A stretch of 31,344 bases of DNA from Condylostoma magnum. Taxonomy: Eukaryota; Ciliophora; Heterotrichea; Heterotrichida; Condylostomatidae. The notes beneath the pieces are model-generated. The model worked only from the letters and a program-made list of their open reading frames with translations, made no database searches and was not told where the DNA came from. Both the position numbers and the translations under genes were made by a program. Location of the stretch: contig CAKKTI010000251.1 in assembly GCA_920105805.1 (NCBI GenBank), positions 1 to 31,344 on the forward strand. The letters are read 5' to 3'. This document shows, piece by piece, positions 21,837 to 31,102 of the stretch. The number at the start of each line of letters is the position of its first letter. Position 1 is the stretch's first letter.

Positions 21837-22430
21837 ATGGAAGTTTAGCATTTAGCGGTAGATGTCTTGGATGTTTTCAGAGATGAAGTATTTGTATTCA
21901 TCTCTACCATTCTAGAGCACACCGAAGGGCCCACTTGGGTCTAAAAGGCTAATATGAAGATTGGAGGTTATCAGGGAGAAAGATGGGATGTAGTTGATGT
22001 TATAACATTGATTTCTGGATACTGGAAAAAAATAGAAGTATTAAGTAAAATTCCTAAGCAGGTTTTAAGTTTTATAAGGAATTTCAGAAACAAAATAGCG
22101 CATTAGTAGCCCTATAGCTTTCAAGAAATAAATGTACTGATTGAGTCTGTTACTTGGATTTTAGAAAAGTGCGGAAGAAATGTGAGTAATTTAAAGACGT
22201 ATAGAATAATGCTGATAGAGAAAATGATTGAGGAAAATTAGGTTGAAAGTTAAGTCAAATCTGTTTAGGAATTATTGAATGAAAGCCAATAAAATTATCA
22301 AAATTCATAAGAGACTCCTTAAATGCCAATTAGAAATGCATAGGGAAATGATAAATATTAAGATAAAAGGCGAAGAGGAGGCAGGCATTTTCATAGGAGA
22401 CATTAAGGAATTTAGGTAATATTTAAATAA
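21837..22430 (+). CDS. HEPN-domain protein with basic RGG-like tail
   Basis: Frame from ATG 21837. Residues about 5-120 look like a Swt1-type HEPN domain: DVLDVFRDEVFVFISTILE, ERWDVVDVITLISGYWKKI, then the RX4H motif R84-N-K-I-A-H89 within RNFRNKIAHQQPYSF, then INVLIESVTWILEKCG. HEPN domains with RX4H are metal-independent RNases or RNA-binding modules in RNA processing, defence and toxin systems. The tail RRRGGRHFHRRHQG is basic and RGG-like, which fits RNA binding. Trp is always TGG here. The end is uncertain: TAA 22404, TAG 22413, TAA 22428 and TGA 22470-22472 are all in frame. I end at TAA 22428-22430 because the next gene begins one base later. Confidence 0.65.
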
Positions 22431-22431
22431 A

Positions 22432-23499
22432 ATGTAAGGACTATAATAAGTTCTGGCAACAATACCAAATGAGCCATCTCCTAAACTGTTAAGTTTTTAT
22501 TTTTACAGTACAAAAGGAGAGTGTAATAATAAGAAGAATTAAAATAGTTCAAATAAAAGTTATAACAACTTTTAGAATATAAGTGCTAAATGTTAGGCTT
22601 CTAAGTAAGATAAATAGCAAGAAAAAGGAATACAGGATAAATTCGATAAACCTAAATAATAAAAGCTGCTTCAAAGTAGTAAAAATCCTGTAAAAGCTGA
22701 TAATTAATTACTTAGTCAATAATCAATTAAATAAAGTGCTATTTAAAGAATTATCAATAACAAAATTTACGATTAAAGCTAAATATAGAAGAAGTTTGAA
22801 GAAGTTAAAAACAAAAGATAATAATTAAGAGAAGCTTTATAAAGCAGGCATAGTTATTTGTAAAATTTAGAAATAAAATCAGGAGTAAATAAAATAAGAA
22901 ACCCTGTTTTAGGGGATTCTGATAATTGACAGCATAATTCCTTTGGATTTACAAAACCTTATAGTACAACTAAAAGAATTTAATCTTTAAGTCGCCCAAA
23001 GGAGAGATTCTTCCCTAAGTAAATTACAGATTATATGGAGTTTAGGGGATTGGACTATTCAAATTTTGTAAACTCATAAAGGAATTTAAAATATGACAGA
23101 ACTAATTTGTAGAAGATAAGCTTTAATTAATAAACATAGTATTCAAACTTACGGAATGTAATGGCTAGTAAAAGAATAGCATATAGGGAGTAAAGATGTA
23201 ATAATGCATTAAGAGCGAGTAGTAATAAGATTCTAAATCTATACAGGTAGTTAATACAAACTTTATCAGTTAAATATCTTAGAAGTTTGGTATATTATTT
23301 CTGCAATGTTTTATTAGATTTTAAGATATTGGTTAATTTGACATTTATGCTTATGATTTTAGTGAATATAAGCGACTCTATATCTGTAAAGGTTTTAATA
23401 TTTTTATTAGTCATTTACTTGTTAATTAATCAGTACTTTAAATATCCTAGAAGGAACTTACTATATATCAAAATTAGGGCTGAACTTACCTAAATTTGA
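22432..23499 (+). CDS. Protein with long soluble part and two C-terminal membrane helices
   Basis: Frame of 355 codons from ATG 22432 to TGA 23497-23499, with TAA two codons before it. The N-terminal 230 residues are Lys/Gln/Asn/Ser-rich with short coiled coil (QIQKKFEEVKNKRQQLREAL) and a segment FPKQITDYMEFRGLDYSNF. Residues about 290-340 hold two strongly hydrophobic segments with a short polar gap (ILVNLTFMLMILVNI and VLIFLLVIYLLINQYF), followed by a basic tail. This layout resembles a tail-anchored or reticulon-like hairpin membrane protein, but no family is recognised. One TGA reads as Trp (DNWQHN). It is the last gene of the rightward cluster and converges on the Gln-rich gene. Confidence 0.7.
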
Positions 23500-23650
23500 G
23501 TGTATCTTCTTAAAATACTAAAATATCCAAAATCTCAATCATTTGCACTATTACTTATATACAACAATCATTTCCACCAACTTTAACAATAAACTGATAA
23601 ACAACTCTAACCTAAAGTATCCAACTAATATTAAAACGTTATTAAAATAT

Positions 23651-24061
23651 TTATCCTGCATATACTTGTGTATTCTGACTCTACATTTGTTGTCGCATTA
23701 ATAGCTCTAATTAGTATTAATACATATAAGCTTATTGCATCGCCATAGCTTATTAATATCTCCATTATTACACCGCTTAAGCCTGTGCCTTCTATTACAA
23801 AAAGTAATTTCTTTATGCTTATTACTCTGCAATAATGACTTAACGATGCTCCTCTCTAAAATGAGCTATCTAACGGATTGCTTTTTTCTCTTTAGCACTT
23901 AGATATTATCTAGGCTTAAGTTGTCTGATAGGTTGCTTAGGTTCGCAAGGTTCTTCTTAAATTCCCATACGTTAGAAATCCCGTTTGATCTCTAAGGGAG
24001 TAGCTGAGTACCGAAATTTGATAGATCTTGTTTGCATTCCTTACCTTTGTCTAGTTTTCAT
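23651..24061 (-). CDS. Small Gln-rich basic protein
   Basis: Frame of 136 codons from ATG 24061 to TAA 23651-23653, followed in frame by TAA TAA at 23639-23644. It starts with a basic segment (SIKFRYSATPLEIKRDFQRM), then PCEPKQPIRQLKPRQYLSAK, then a helix rich in Gln, Ala and Met (QQKAQAQAVQQWRYQQAMAM). Most Gln codons are TAA or TAG. No TGA lies in frame before the convergent neighbour, so termination at TAA is implied. The leader AATAAATAAAATG matches other starts here. No family is recognised. Confidence 0.65.
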
Positions 24062-24105
24062 TTTATTTATTTATAGCCATACTTTCCATGTGGATTTATA
24101 ATACG

Positions 24106-24273
24106 ATGGAAAACCAAGATTTTCAAATTTTTTTATTTTGGGATCTGTGTTTTCAGAAGTACTGTAATAGGGAGGTTAGAATAATATTTCTAGCTTGGCT
24201 TGGAAGGCGAATTCGAGAAATGAAGCAGTTATACTGAAATTAGCCTGTGGTCAGAAAGATGAAAGAATTTTGA
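24106..24273 (+). CDS. Weak small ORF (55 residues)
   Basis: ATG 24106 (in-frame alternative 24088) to TGA 24271-24273, followed by TAA and TAG in frame. The product is Trp- and Arg-rich (IFLFWDLCFQKYCN, IIFLAWLGRRIREMKQLYW), with three TGG and one TGA as Trp. Base composition is higher in GC than the sequence after it, and it is divergent from the Gln-rich gene. Since nearly any frame is open under this code, openness is not evidence; the call rests only on composition and codon character. Confidence 0.3.
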
Positions 24274-26602
24274 TAATATTAGGGTATAATTGTTATGAAT
24301 TTGTTTTAATATGATGTTCTTTACTAGATTGAATTGAAGATATGGATTTTTATGATGGTTGTGCATTTACAGGAGGAATTATGCAGAAAATAGCCACATA
24401 GATACTTAAATATGCGTAAAGGCATTAAGATATACAGAAAATATCATTTTATAGTTATTGGTTATATTTTTAAGGGTTTAAGGCATTAAGAAATAAAGCC
24501 ACGGATGTAAGTATATCTTATTGTTACTGTAGAAATTTAAAATTTAATGTTCTATTTCGTGCAATTAAATGTTAGGAATATAAGCTTAAATAATGCAACA
24601 AAGTTAACAAGCGTTGAGATATTATAGCTCTGTATATTATGATAATTTCTAAAATGCTTATATTTCAGTATTTTTCCTTTTAAGTATGGAATTGAGACTG
24701 CTCATCTCATTATTTTGATAGATATTTTAAATTTTAAGATTAATAAATAGGAGCAATAAAATTACTCTTTAAATACTTTGATTAATAATAGCAATGCATT
24801 CATATTTCTAAGGTTAAATTTCCCGTAGACTATGTGACATTTTTCCTTATAGTATCAGATAATAGAATTCAAAGAACAGTGTGATAGTTTACATATAGTG
24901 CAATAAGTCACTAAAGTTTTCAAATAATTAGTAATTCTGGAGCAAATATGTATCTAGTAGAAATTATAAAGTAAAAAGAACTATTAACGAGCTATACTTA
25001 AGCTACAATTGTGATATTCTCCTTTTTGGTAATATTAAAAGTAGGCCAACAATACTATAAAGTTTTAAAACTATATGATGTTTATGTAATATTTATTGGG
25101 TTTAACAAGTATACTATTATCAAGATATAAGCTAGTATTAATTTAAGGAATGTTGAAGAATATCATTATCTTTAAAATTAGAAAATAAGAGTATTGAACT
25201 TCAAAATATAGTGATTGGATAAATGATATACATTCTTATTTCTGCTATTCAGTGTTAACGATCCTATAAAATTATCCTTTATATGGTGAATTGTATCATT
25301 TATTAGTGATATGATAATTCTAAAATAAGCATCAAATAGGAAAATAGACTGTATAAAGTGATTTGTAAATAAACTAATGATTTAAATTATGCAAAAACTC
25401 AAATTATGAATAAAGCTAGATTTAAAGCTGTTATAAATAATTAGTATTGCAATTAATAATTATCTAATAATAGGCTAATAAAAGTATCTATCACTATATA
25501 TTATGCACAGCAAATCAAGAATAATTAGTAATCGATATGGTAATTACTAAAGGATATTCATAAAGCTATATTATTAGAAGATTTATATATTACCTGAAGT
25601 CTAAATAAATGTTTTTAAATATAAATAATAAAAGAATAATGTTACTAGCCAGTTAAAATTTAGATGTATCAGATTATATAAAATACATTAATTGGAGAAA
25701 TCAATGTATTATAAAAATTAAATAAGCAATAAAATTACACTAAGTAATATTTTTATTATGTTGACAAAGAATTTCTGCTAAGTTAGATCATTTACAACCG
25801 AAATACTGAATAACAATTATGATTAAGATAATTTATGCTTAGAATTATTAGAACTTAAAAAGTTTAAAGATAGATAAGGATTTAACTACAATTACGATAT
25901 TCCCTTTCTGGTAATGTGTGTTTATAGGATCAAATAAGCTTAGAAAAATGATTAATCCTCACTTTATTTCTGGATAGAGTTGTAATGATTTTAGGTCAGT
26001 TTAACGAGTTTTTATTTAGTTAGCATAGGTATGTATATTCTAATGAAAGTCTTTATGATATAGCTATCTCATGTATAAAAATAGGGCTGAAAATGCTATT
26101 TTAAATTTAAACATCATTGGCTGGGATTTTAATAAAATTTAAATCAGGAAATACAAGTTCAATTATTTACTTTACACTTTTAAATTTAACGAGAAAGGTA
26201 CTAATGTAATTTTTGTATAAATCAATATCATTTACTATTGTTGCTACCGTAATTTGTTAATCAACTATATAAATTTATTTCATTTTTAAGGTAAAAATCA
26301 TTTAATCAATAGTGACTATATTAACATATCTACACATTAACAACAAACTTAAGCTTGGGAATATTTATTTTATGTTTGGATATCCGATAAATAGTTAGAA
26401 TACAATTTTAGAGAGAATGTAATGCTATTTAATAACTAACAATATACCATCTAAATACAAAGGGATTATTATAGTTGTATACTGCTAAAATTTATAAGTA
26501 TTTAAAGCCTCGTATAATATAGATTATAATAAAGTTGTTATAATTCCTATATAATACCTCTTTTTATCAGACCTCTTGCAATATAAAGTATAAACAATAA
26601 AA
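24274..26602. other. Long very AT-rich gene-poor region
   Basis: About 2.3 kb with markedly lower GC than the genes around it. Frames are open only because all three stops can be sense; translations are dominated by Ile, Asn, Lys, Leu, Tyr and Gln with few Asp, Glu, Gly or Ala, unlike the real genes. Two patches have slightly more coding character: 24342-24617 (91 codons to a TGA) and 25758-25985 (75 codons to TAA TGA). A short diverged direct repeat is visible near 25009 and 25888 (both contain CTACAATT, then GATATTC, then GGTAAT). No RNA gene or transposon end is recognised. It must include the promoter of the TPR gene. Confidence 0.5.
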
Positions 26603-28054
26603 ATGGGAAATATCTGTGGATCGGTAAAGAAAAAGCATAAAAGAGTTTGCGCTACTCCTTCTATGAACCTTCACGGCATAATTTCAGGCCATTTGATAGA
26701 TGAGTAAACTGGTCTTCCCTACACAGAGTTTGAAATGCAATAAACAATAGAATAATACGGTCAAATGCAGCAGAAGCACACCCTTCCTCCTTCAGCCTGT
26801 CTTAAACTAGGAGTTTGTCTGTATCTTTAAGGATTTCACGAGGCAGCTGAAGAGTATTTAAACAAAGTTATACTAGAAATGAATAATAGTAGCAATGCTC
26901 TTTTTGTCCTAGGAGAAATCTACTTTAATAGGAAATAATTTGACAAGGCATTTGAGAACTTTTAAAAGGTGATACTTATAGATCCAAAAGTAGTAAAATC
27001 ATACTATAGGTTATCATAGATCAGTTATAGATGTGAAAATTACAATCAAGCAGTTCAGTACTGTGAGACTGGCATCTATTATGACTCCAATTTCTTACAG
27101 CTTTACTACATACTTGGAAATTGCTACATTGAACTTTAACGATTAGACGAGGCATTAAGTGTTTTGAATGTTATCAAAAATCATATGCCTAAAGCTTATT
27201 TATCATTAGGCCATATATACAAACTGCAAAAGTAATACAGTGCTTCCCAAAGAGAGTATGTAAATGCCTATTAAAACGGAAAAGGAATAGTAAAGGATTA
27301 AGCTTTGATATTTCTGGCTATAACAGAGTTTGAGGTAGGCAAAATGACTTAATCCCTCCAGCATTTTTCTAAAGCGGCGTAATCAGGCCCAGCTGCGTTT
27401 CAGATTCTGGAGAAATAAGGCTATGGTTCATTATTTTCAAATGACTTTTTAATAAATGGACTAGGATGCATCTTATAGGAAGAATGGGATAAAGCGGAGA
27501 GATGACTATTTAAAGCTGCTAAGAAATTCCCAAGCATGACTTCTTATTTCTTCCTATGCTTAATTTTATACACAAAAGAGTAATATGATCAAGCAATCAT
27601 TTATCTAAAGGAAATTTGCCAATCTAACAAAAACGACTATGGCTAATTTGAAAGAATTTTGATCTAAAAGAGTAAAAAGATGATAAAATCAATTCTTAAT
27701 GAAAAATCATAAAGTTCTAATGAAATGGAGGAGTTTATTGATGATGATAATCCTGTCAGCTCGTAGTTAAGATACTATAACTCTATTTCAGCTGGTAAAG
27801 ATTTGAATTTTAGTGCTGAGTTGGTAGCCTAGGAAAAGAAGCCAAGAAAATCTCATAGGACTGAAAAAAGGCATAGAAAAAGAAATGTTAAGTTCCAACT
27901 AGAAATAGATCAATAGACCTTTAATCCAAAACCTCCAAAGGAGCTAAAAACTAGCTAATAACGCAGATCCTACTCGCAAACTCAAATTAAATCAGGATTC
28001 CAGTCCTTTATCAAAGTAGCAGACGAGCCCCAGGAGAAATGCAGTATATTTTGA
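26603..28054 (+). CDS. TPR-repeat protein with N-myristoylation motif
   Basis: Frame of 483 codons from ATG 26603 to TGA 28052-28054. It starts MGNICGSVKKKHKR, a Gly-2 myristoylation and Cys-5 palmitoylation context followed by a polybasic patch, so it is probably membrane-attached. Residues about 70-370 are tandem tetratricopeptide-like helices: EAAEEYLNKVI, ALFVLGEIYFNRKQFDKAFE, YYRLSQISYRCENYNQAVQY, LYYILGNCYIELQRLDEALS and YLSLGHIYKLQKQYSASQRE. These fold into a protein-binding superhelix. The last 110 residues are basic and Ser/Pro-rich (EKKPRKSHRTEKRHRKRN) and probably disordered. One TGA reads as Trp (AERWLFKAAKKFP) within a TPR. No enzyme domain. The uL15 gene starts 95 bases downstream on the same strand. 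Confidence 0.85.
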
Positions 28055-28149
28055 CTAATGTATAGTAATTATAGTCATAGCTTTGTTATAAATTCATGCT
28101 CTAAAAATATATACCAAACCCTAATTCAGCCATATTGTAAATATAATTG

Positions 28150-28575
28150 ATGGTGACTAGATTTAAGTCCAGCCGCAAGAAGCGAGGTCATGTGAGTTGT
28201 GGCCATGGCCGTATAGGAAGACATAGGAAGCATCCAGGCGGTCGTGGAAATGCAGGAGTTAAGCACCATCATAGGATTTTATTCGACAGATTCCATCCAG
28301 GTTACTTAGGGAAGGTAGGGATGCGTCGATTCCACTTGAAAAAGAGTCAAGTATGGTGCCCCAATGTCAATCTTGATATGCTTCATACTCTACTAACTGA
28401 CGAGCAGCTGGCTAGCAAGGAAACACCTGTTGTTGATGTTAACAAGTTTGGAATTTTTAAGGTTCTTGGAAGAGGATAGATTGCTAGGCCAATGATTGTT
28501 AAGGCTAAAATTTTCTCAGAAAAGGCTATAAATAGAATCAAGTCTGCTGGAGGAGATATCGCTAGAACAGCTTAG
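28150..28575 (+). CDS. RPL27A: Large-subunit ribosomal protein uL15 (L27A)
   Basis: Cytosolic 60S protein uL15. From ATG 28150 the sequence matches eukaryotic L27A throughout: [77 protein letters not shown] and [23 protein letters not shown] 28477-28479 encodes Gln in GRGQ. Animal and plant L27A end eight residues after the conserved Gly (GGACVLVA). Here GGDIARTA is followed directly by tandem TAG TAA (28573-28578), giving 141 residues and matching the human protein minus its short internal insert. If only TGA terminated, translation would run to 28597-28599 with eight extra residues. The family end favours the TAG. No intron. Confidence 0.95.
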
Positions 28576-28599
28576 TAATATATGATTTAGTGGAATTGA

Positions 28600-29160
28600 G
28601 GGGTGGTAAAGGGTTAGAATGTTTAAATACAAAATTCAAATATCTAGTAGATTATATTAAGTTTTCATACCAGCTTTGTAAGTTGCATTGGATGAAACTG
28701 TAAAACAACCAATTTAATCGTAGTAGATCAGTTTGTTTTTTACATATTCAATAGTAGTAAAAAGCTTTAAAGTATATACTCACTATATAAAATGTATAGT
28801 AAAGATCCTTTAGAATGAGTGATATAATTTAAAGCATATTAAGCCCTTATAAATAATAATGATCCTGTAATAAACGTACTTCTAAATACCAAGATTTTAT
28901 GCAATAGAACACTCATAAATAAATAGCAAAACTTAATAGTAATATTCCATAAATTTTAGTTATACAATGAAAAAACGGTTTAATTTAGTGCATGCTTTAT
29001 CAAATAATTAAATTGCAAAATAATCAACTATAGCCTAGCAATTTTACACAATTCGCATTAATTCCAATAAAAGACATAAATAAACATACTTAAACTCTTT
29101 CCCTATACTTAATCATTCTATTTCGAATTTATTTCAGTCGTCTGCAATTCAAATAATTAA
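28600..29160. other. AT-rich intergenic region
   Basis: About 560 bases between the uL15 gene (to its last in-frame TGA at 28599) and the channel start. No coherent frame, RNA gene or repeat is seen. It should hold the uL15 3' end and the channel promoter. The last bases before the ATG read CAAATAATTAAATGG. Confidence 0.6.
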
Positions 29161-31068
29161 ATGGCAAGTATTGAAGAATTGCTATAAACAAGGAACAAGA
29201 AGGGCTCCTGGGCCAAGAAAAACAAGTAGTCAAAATATACACCCTAAGAATTAGCTCGACTTCGATGGTTGAAAATTTAAAAACTGAGATTTATTATTCT
29301 AGCAGTTTAAGCAGCCAGAGATGCAGCAGATGATGTAAACTAAGATAAAGACATCGATAATTTGCTCCCGAAGTCAAAGGGCTGCTGTGCTAGAGGATAT
29401 ATTAACCCAAAAGCCATATGAAAGTAAATTTTTGATGGTATTATAAATGTTCTTGTAATTTACTACTGTATCATCATTCCGTTATTTTTGGCTCTAAGAG
29501 ACGGTGAAGCAAACACTACCTATGATGTTTGGCTGGCAATCACTGATATGATTATGTGAATTAATATTGGTTTAACATTCTTCACTGCAAAAATGGTAGA
29601 CAGTAAGCTAGTAACTAATAAACCTCAAATCTTTTGGCAGTATTTTAAATCCTCTCTTATACCAGATATATTAGCCAATATTCCTCTGTTTTTGGTGAAT
29701 TATAATTTCCTCTGGCTTAAACTTCTATGGATTTTCAGGCTTAGTAATGTAACTCAGCTGCTTTCAGAATCCGACTTGATCAATAAGAAGATTTTACCTT
29801 ACTTTATAATAGATTGGAACAACTAATAGACTGCTTCTAGAATGATGATATCCTGCATATATCTACTACTTATAATCCACTTCTTCGGCTGCTTTTGGGT
29901 TTGGATTGCATTTGAGTAATCCGGGGAATTGTCAAACACTTGGACTGGAGTAGACGATGAGGAAAAATGGTCGCTTTATATAAAATCGGTATACTGGACA
30001 ATTGTAACATTTAGTACAGTTGGCTATGGTGACTTTTTGCCTACTAATAAGACTGAGATTTGGTGTAATATTGGTGTTCAATTAGTAGGACTGTTGTTCT
30101 TCGCTTATTTGATGGGTAATATTAGTAACATTATAGCTAATAGCAATATGAGGGAGCAGTAAAAGTCTGCTAAGAGGAACAGTTTAGATAAATGGCTGTT
30201 TTTACTCAACCAATCAAGGCCTGATTCTAGATTTGAGTACAGACTCTAGAAGTCTATTACTGATTACTACGACTATGTATGGGATTAAGACTACTACTCT
30301 CTTATCAATGAAAGTGAGTTCTTTATGCGGCTTAAGCCTCGTCTCAGAAGAAAAATCACCAAGTTGTTCTTTACTGATGAAGTTGAAGATTACTAATCCT
30401 TCTTCGGGCTTTGTTCTAAAAGATTCTAATTTCAGACTGTATTAAAGATGTTTCCAGCTAAATTCAGTAGTAACATGCAGATTATAGAGAAAAACAACGA
30501 TACTGAAAAAATCTTCTTTATAAAGAAAGGGGCTGTTAATCTGTGTAGTATGGGAGGAATATAAAAGGTAGTTTAATTAGGGTAAAAGAGCTTTTTCGGT
30601 GAGTTCAGTACTATTTTTGAGCAGCCTTCCAGTATTGCATACTATGCCGCTGAAAGCGGTTGCTAACTTTTCTGTCTTAAAAAGGATGATTTTGATGATC
30701 TTATCAAAGAATTTCCTGAGGATGGGAAAATAATAAAGGCAAAAGCTATTAAAAGAGAGAAGTATCTTGCTAATATAATAAACCATGTAACTGACCCTGA
30801 GTATCAAACTCCTGATAGCATTCCTATTGATGAATATTTACGCTAATTAAGAAAAGATTATGAGGATATTGAAAATATTGATGAGATTTTAAGTCATCAT
30901 TAGTAGGAAATACATCAAGCTGAGTCTAGTTTTGGAAAGGTTGAAGAGCAGTATAAGTAGTTGGGCAAGAAGCTCAATAAAATAGCCAACAAACAAGAAA
31001 ATGATGAGTTTTTGGGAGATCTAAGTGAGATTGTTGATGTACTTAAAGATCTCAATAGCAGAGTTTAG
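29161..31068 (+). CDS. Six-helix K+ channel with cyclic-nucleotide-binding-like domain
   Basis: Frame of 635 codons from ATG 29161 to TAG 31066-31068. S1 is near residues 88-112 (WKQIFDGIINVLVIYY), S2 near 125-145, S3 and S4 near 165-205 (LWLKLLWIFRLSNVTQLL), S5 near 225-250 (IHFFGCFWVWIAF). The pore has SVYWTIVTFSTVGYGDFLPT with the K+ selectivity filter TVGYGD at 286-291. S6 is GLLFFAYLMGNISNII. A C-linker and a CNBD beta-roll follow (KIFFIKKGAVNLC, SFFGEFSTIFEQPSSIAYYA, residues about 435-545). This is the CNG/EAG-related class common in ciliates. S4 has few basic residues, and the phosphate-binding Arg after GE is absent (SSIAYYA), so voltage and cyclic-nucleotide gating may be weak or lost. 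Codons 87 and 133 are TGA, read as Trp at positions where Trp suits S1 and S2. With TGA-only termination the end would be 31131, overlapping the convergent gene. Confidence 0.9.
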
Positions 31069-31102
31069 TTAAATTTTTAGTTTTTATTAATCTTTATTAA
31101 AA

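Noticed and set aside
24274-25988. One long plus-strand gene through the AT-rich region
   Set aside because: Several frames are equally open because stops can be sense; amino-acid composition is that of AT-rich noncoding DNA and no motif is recognisable.
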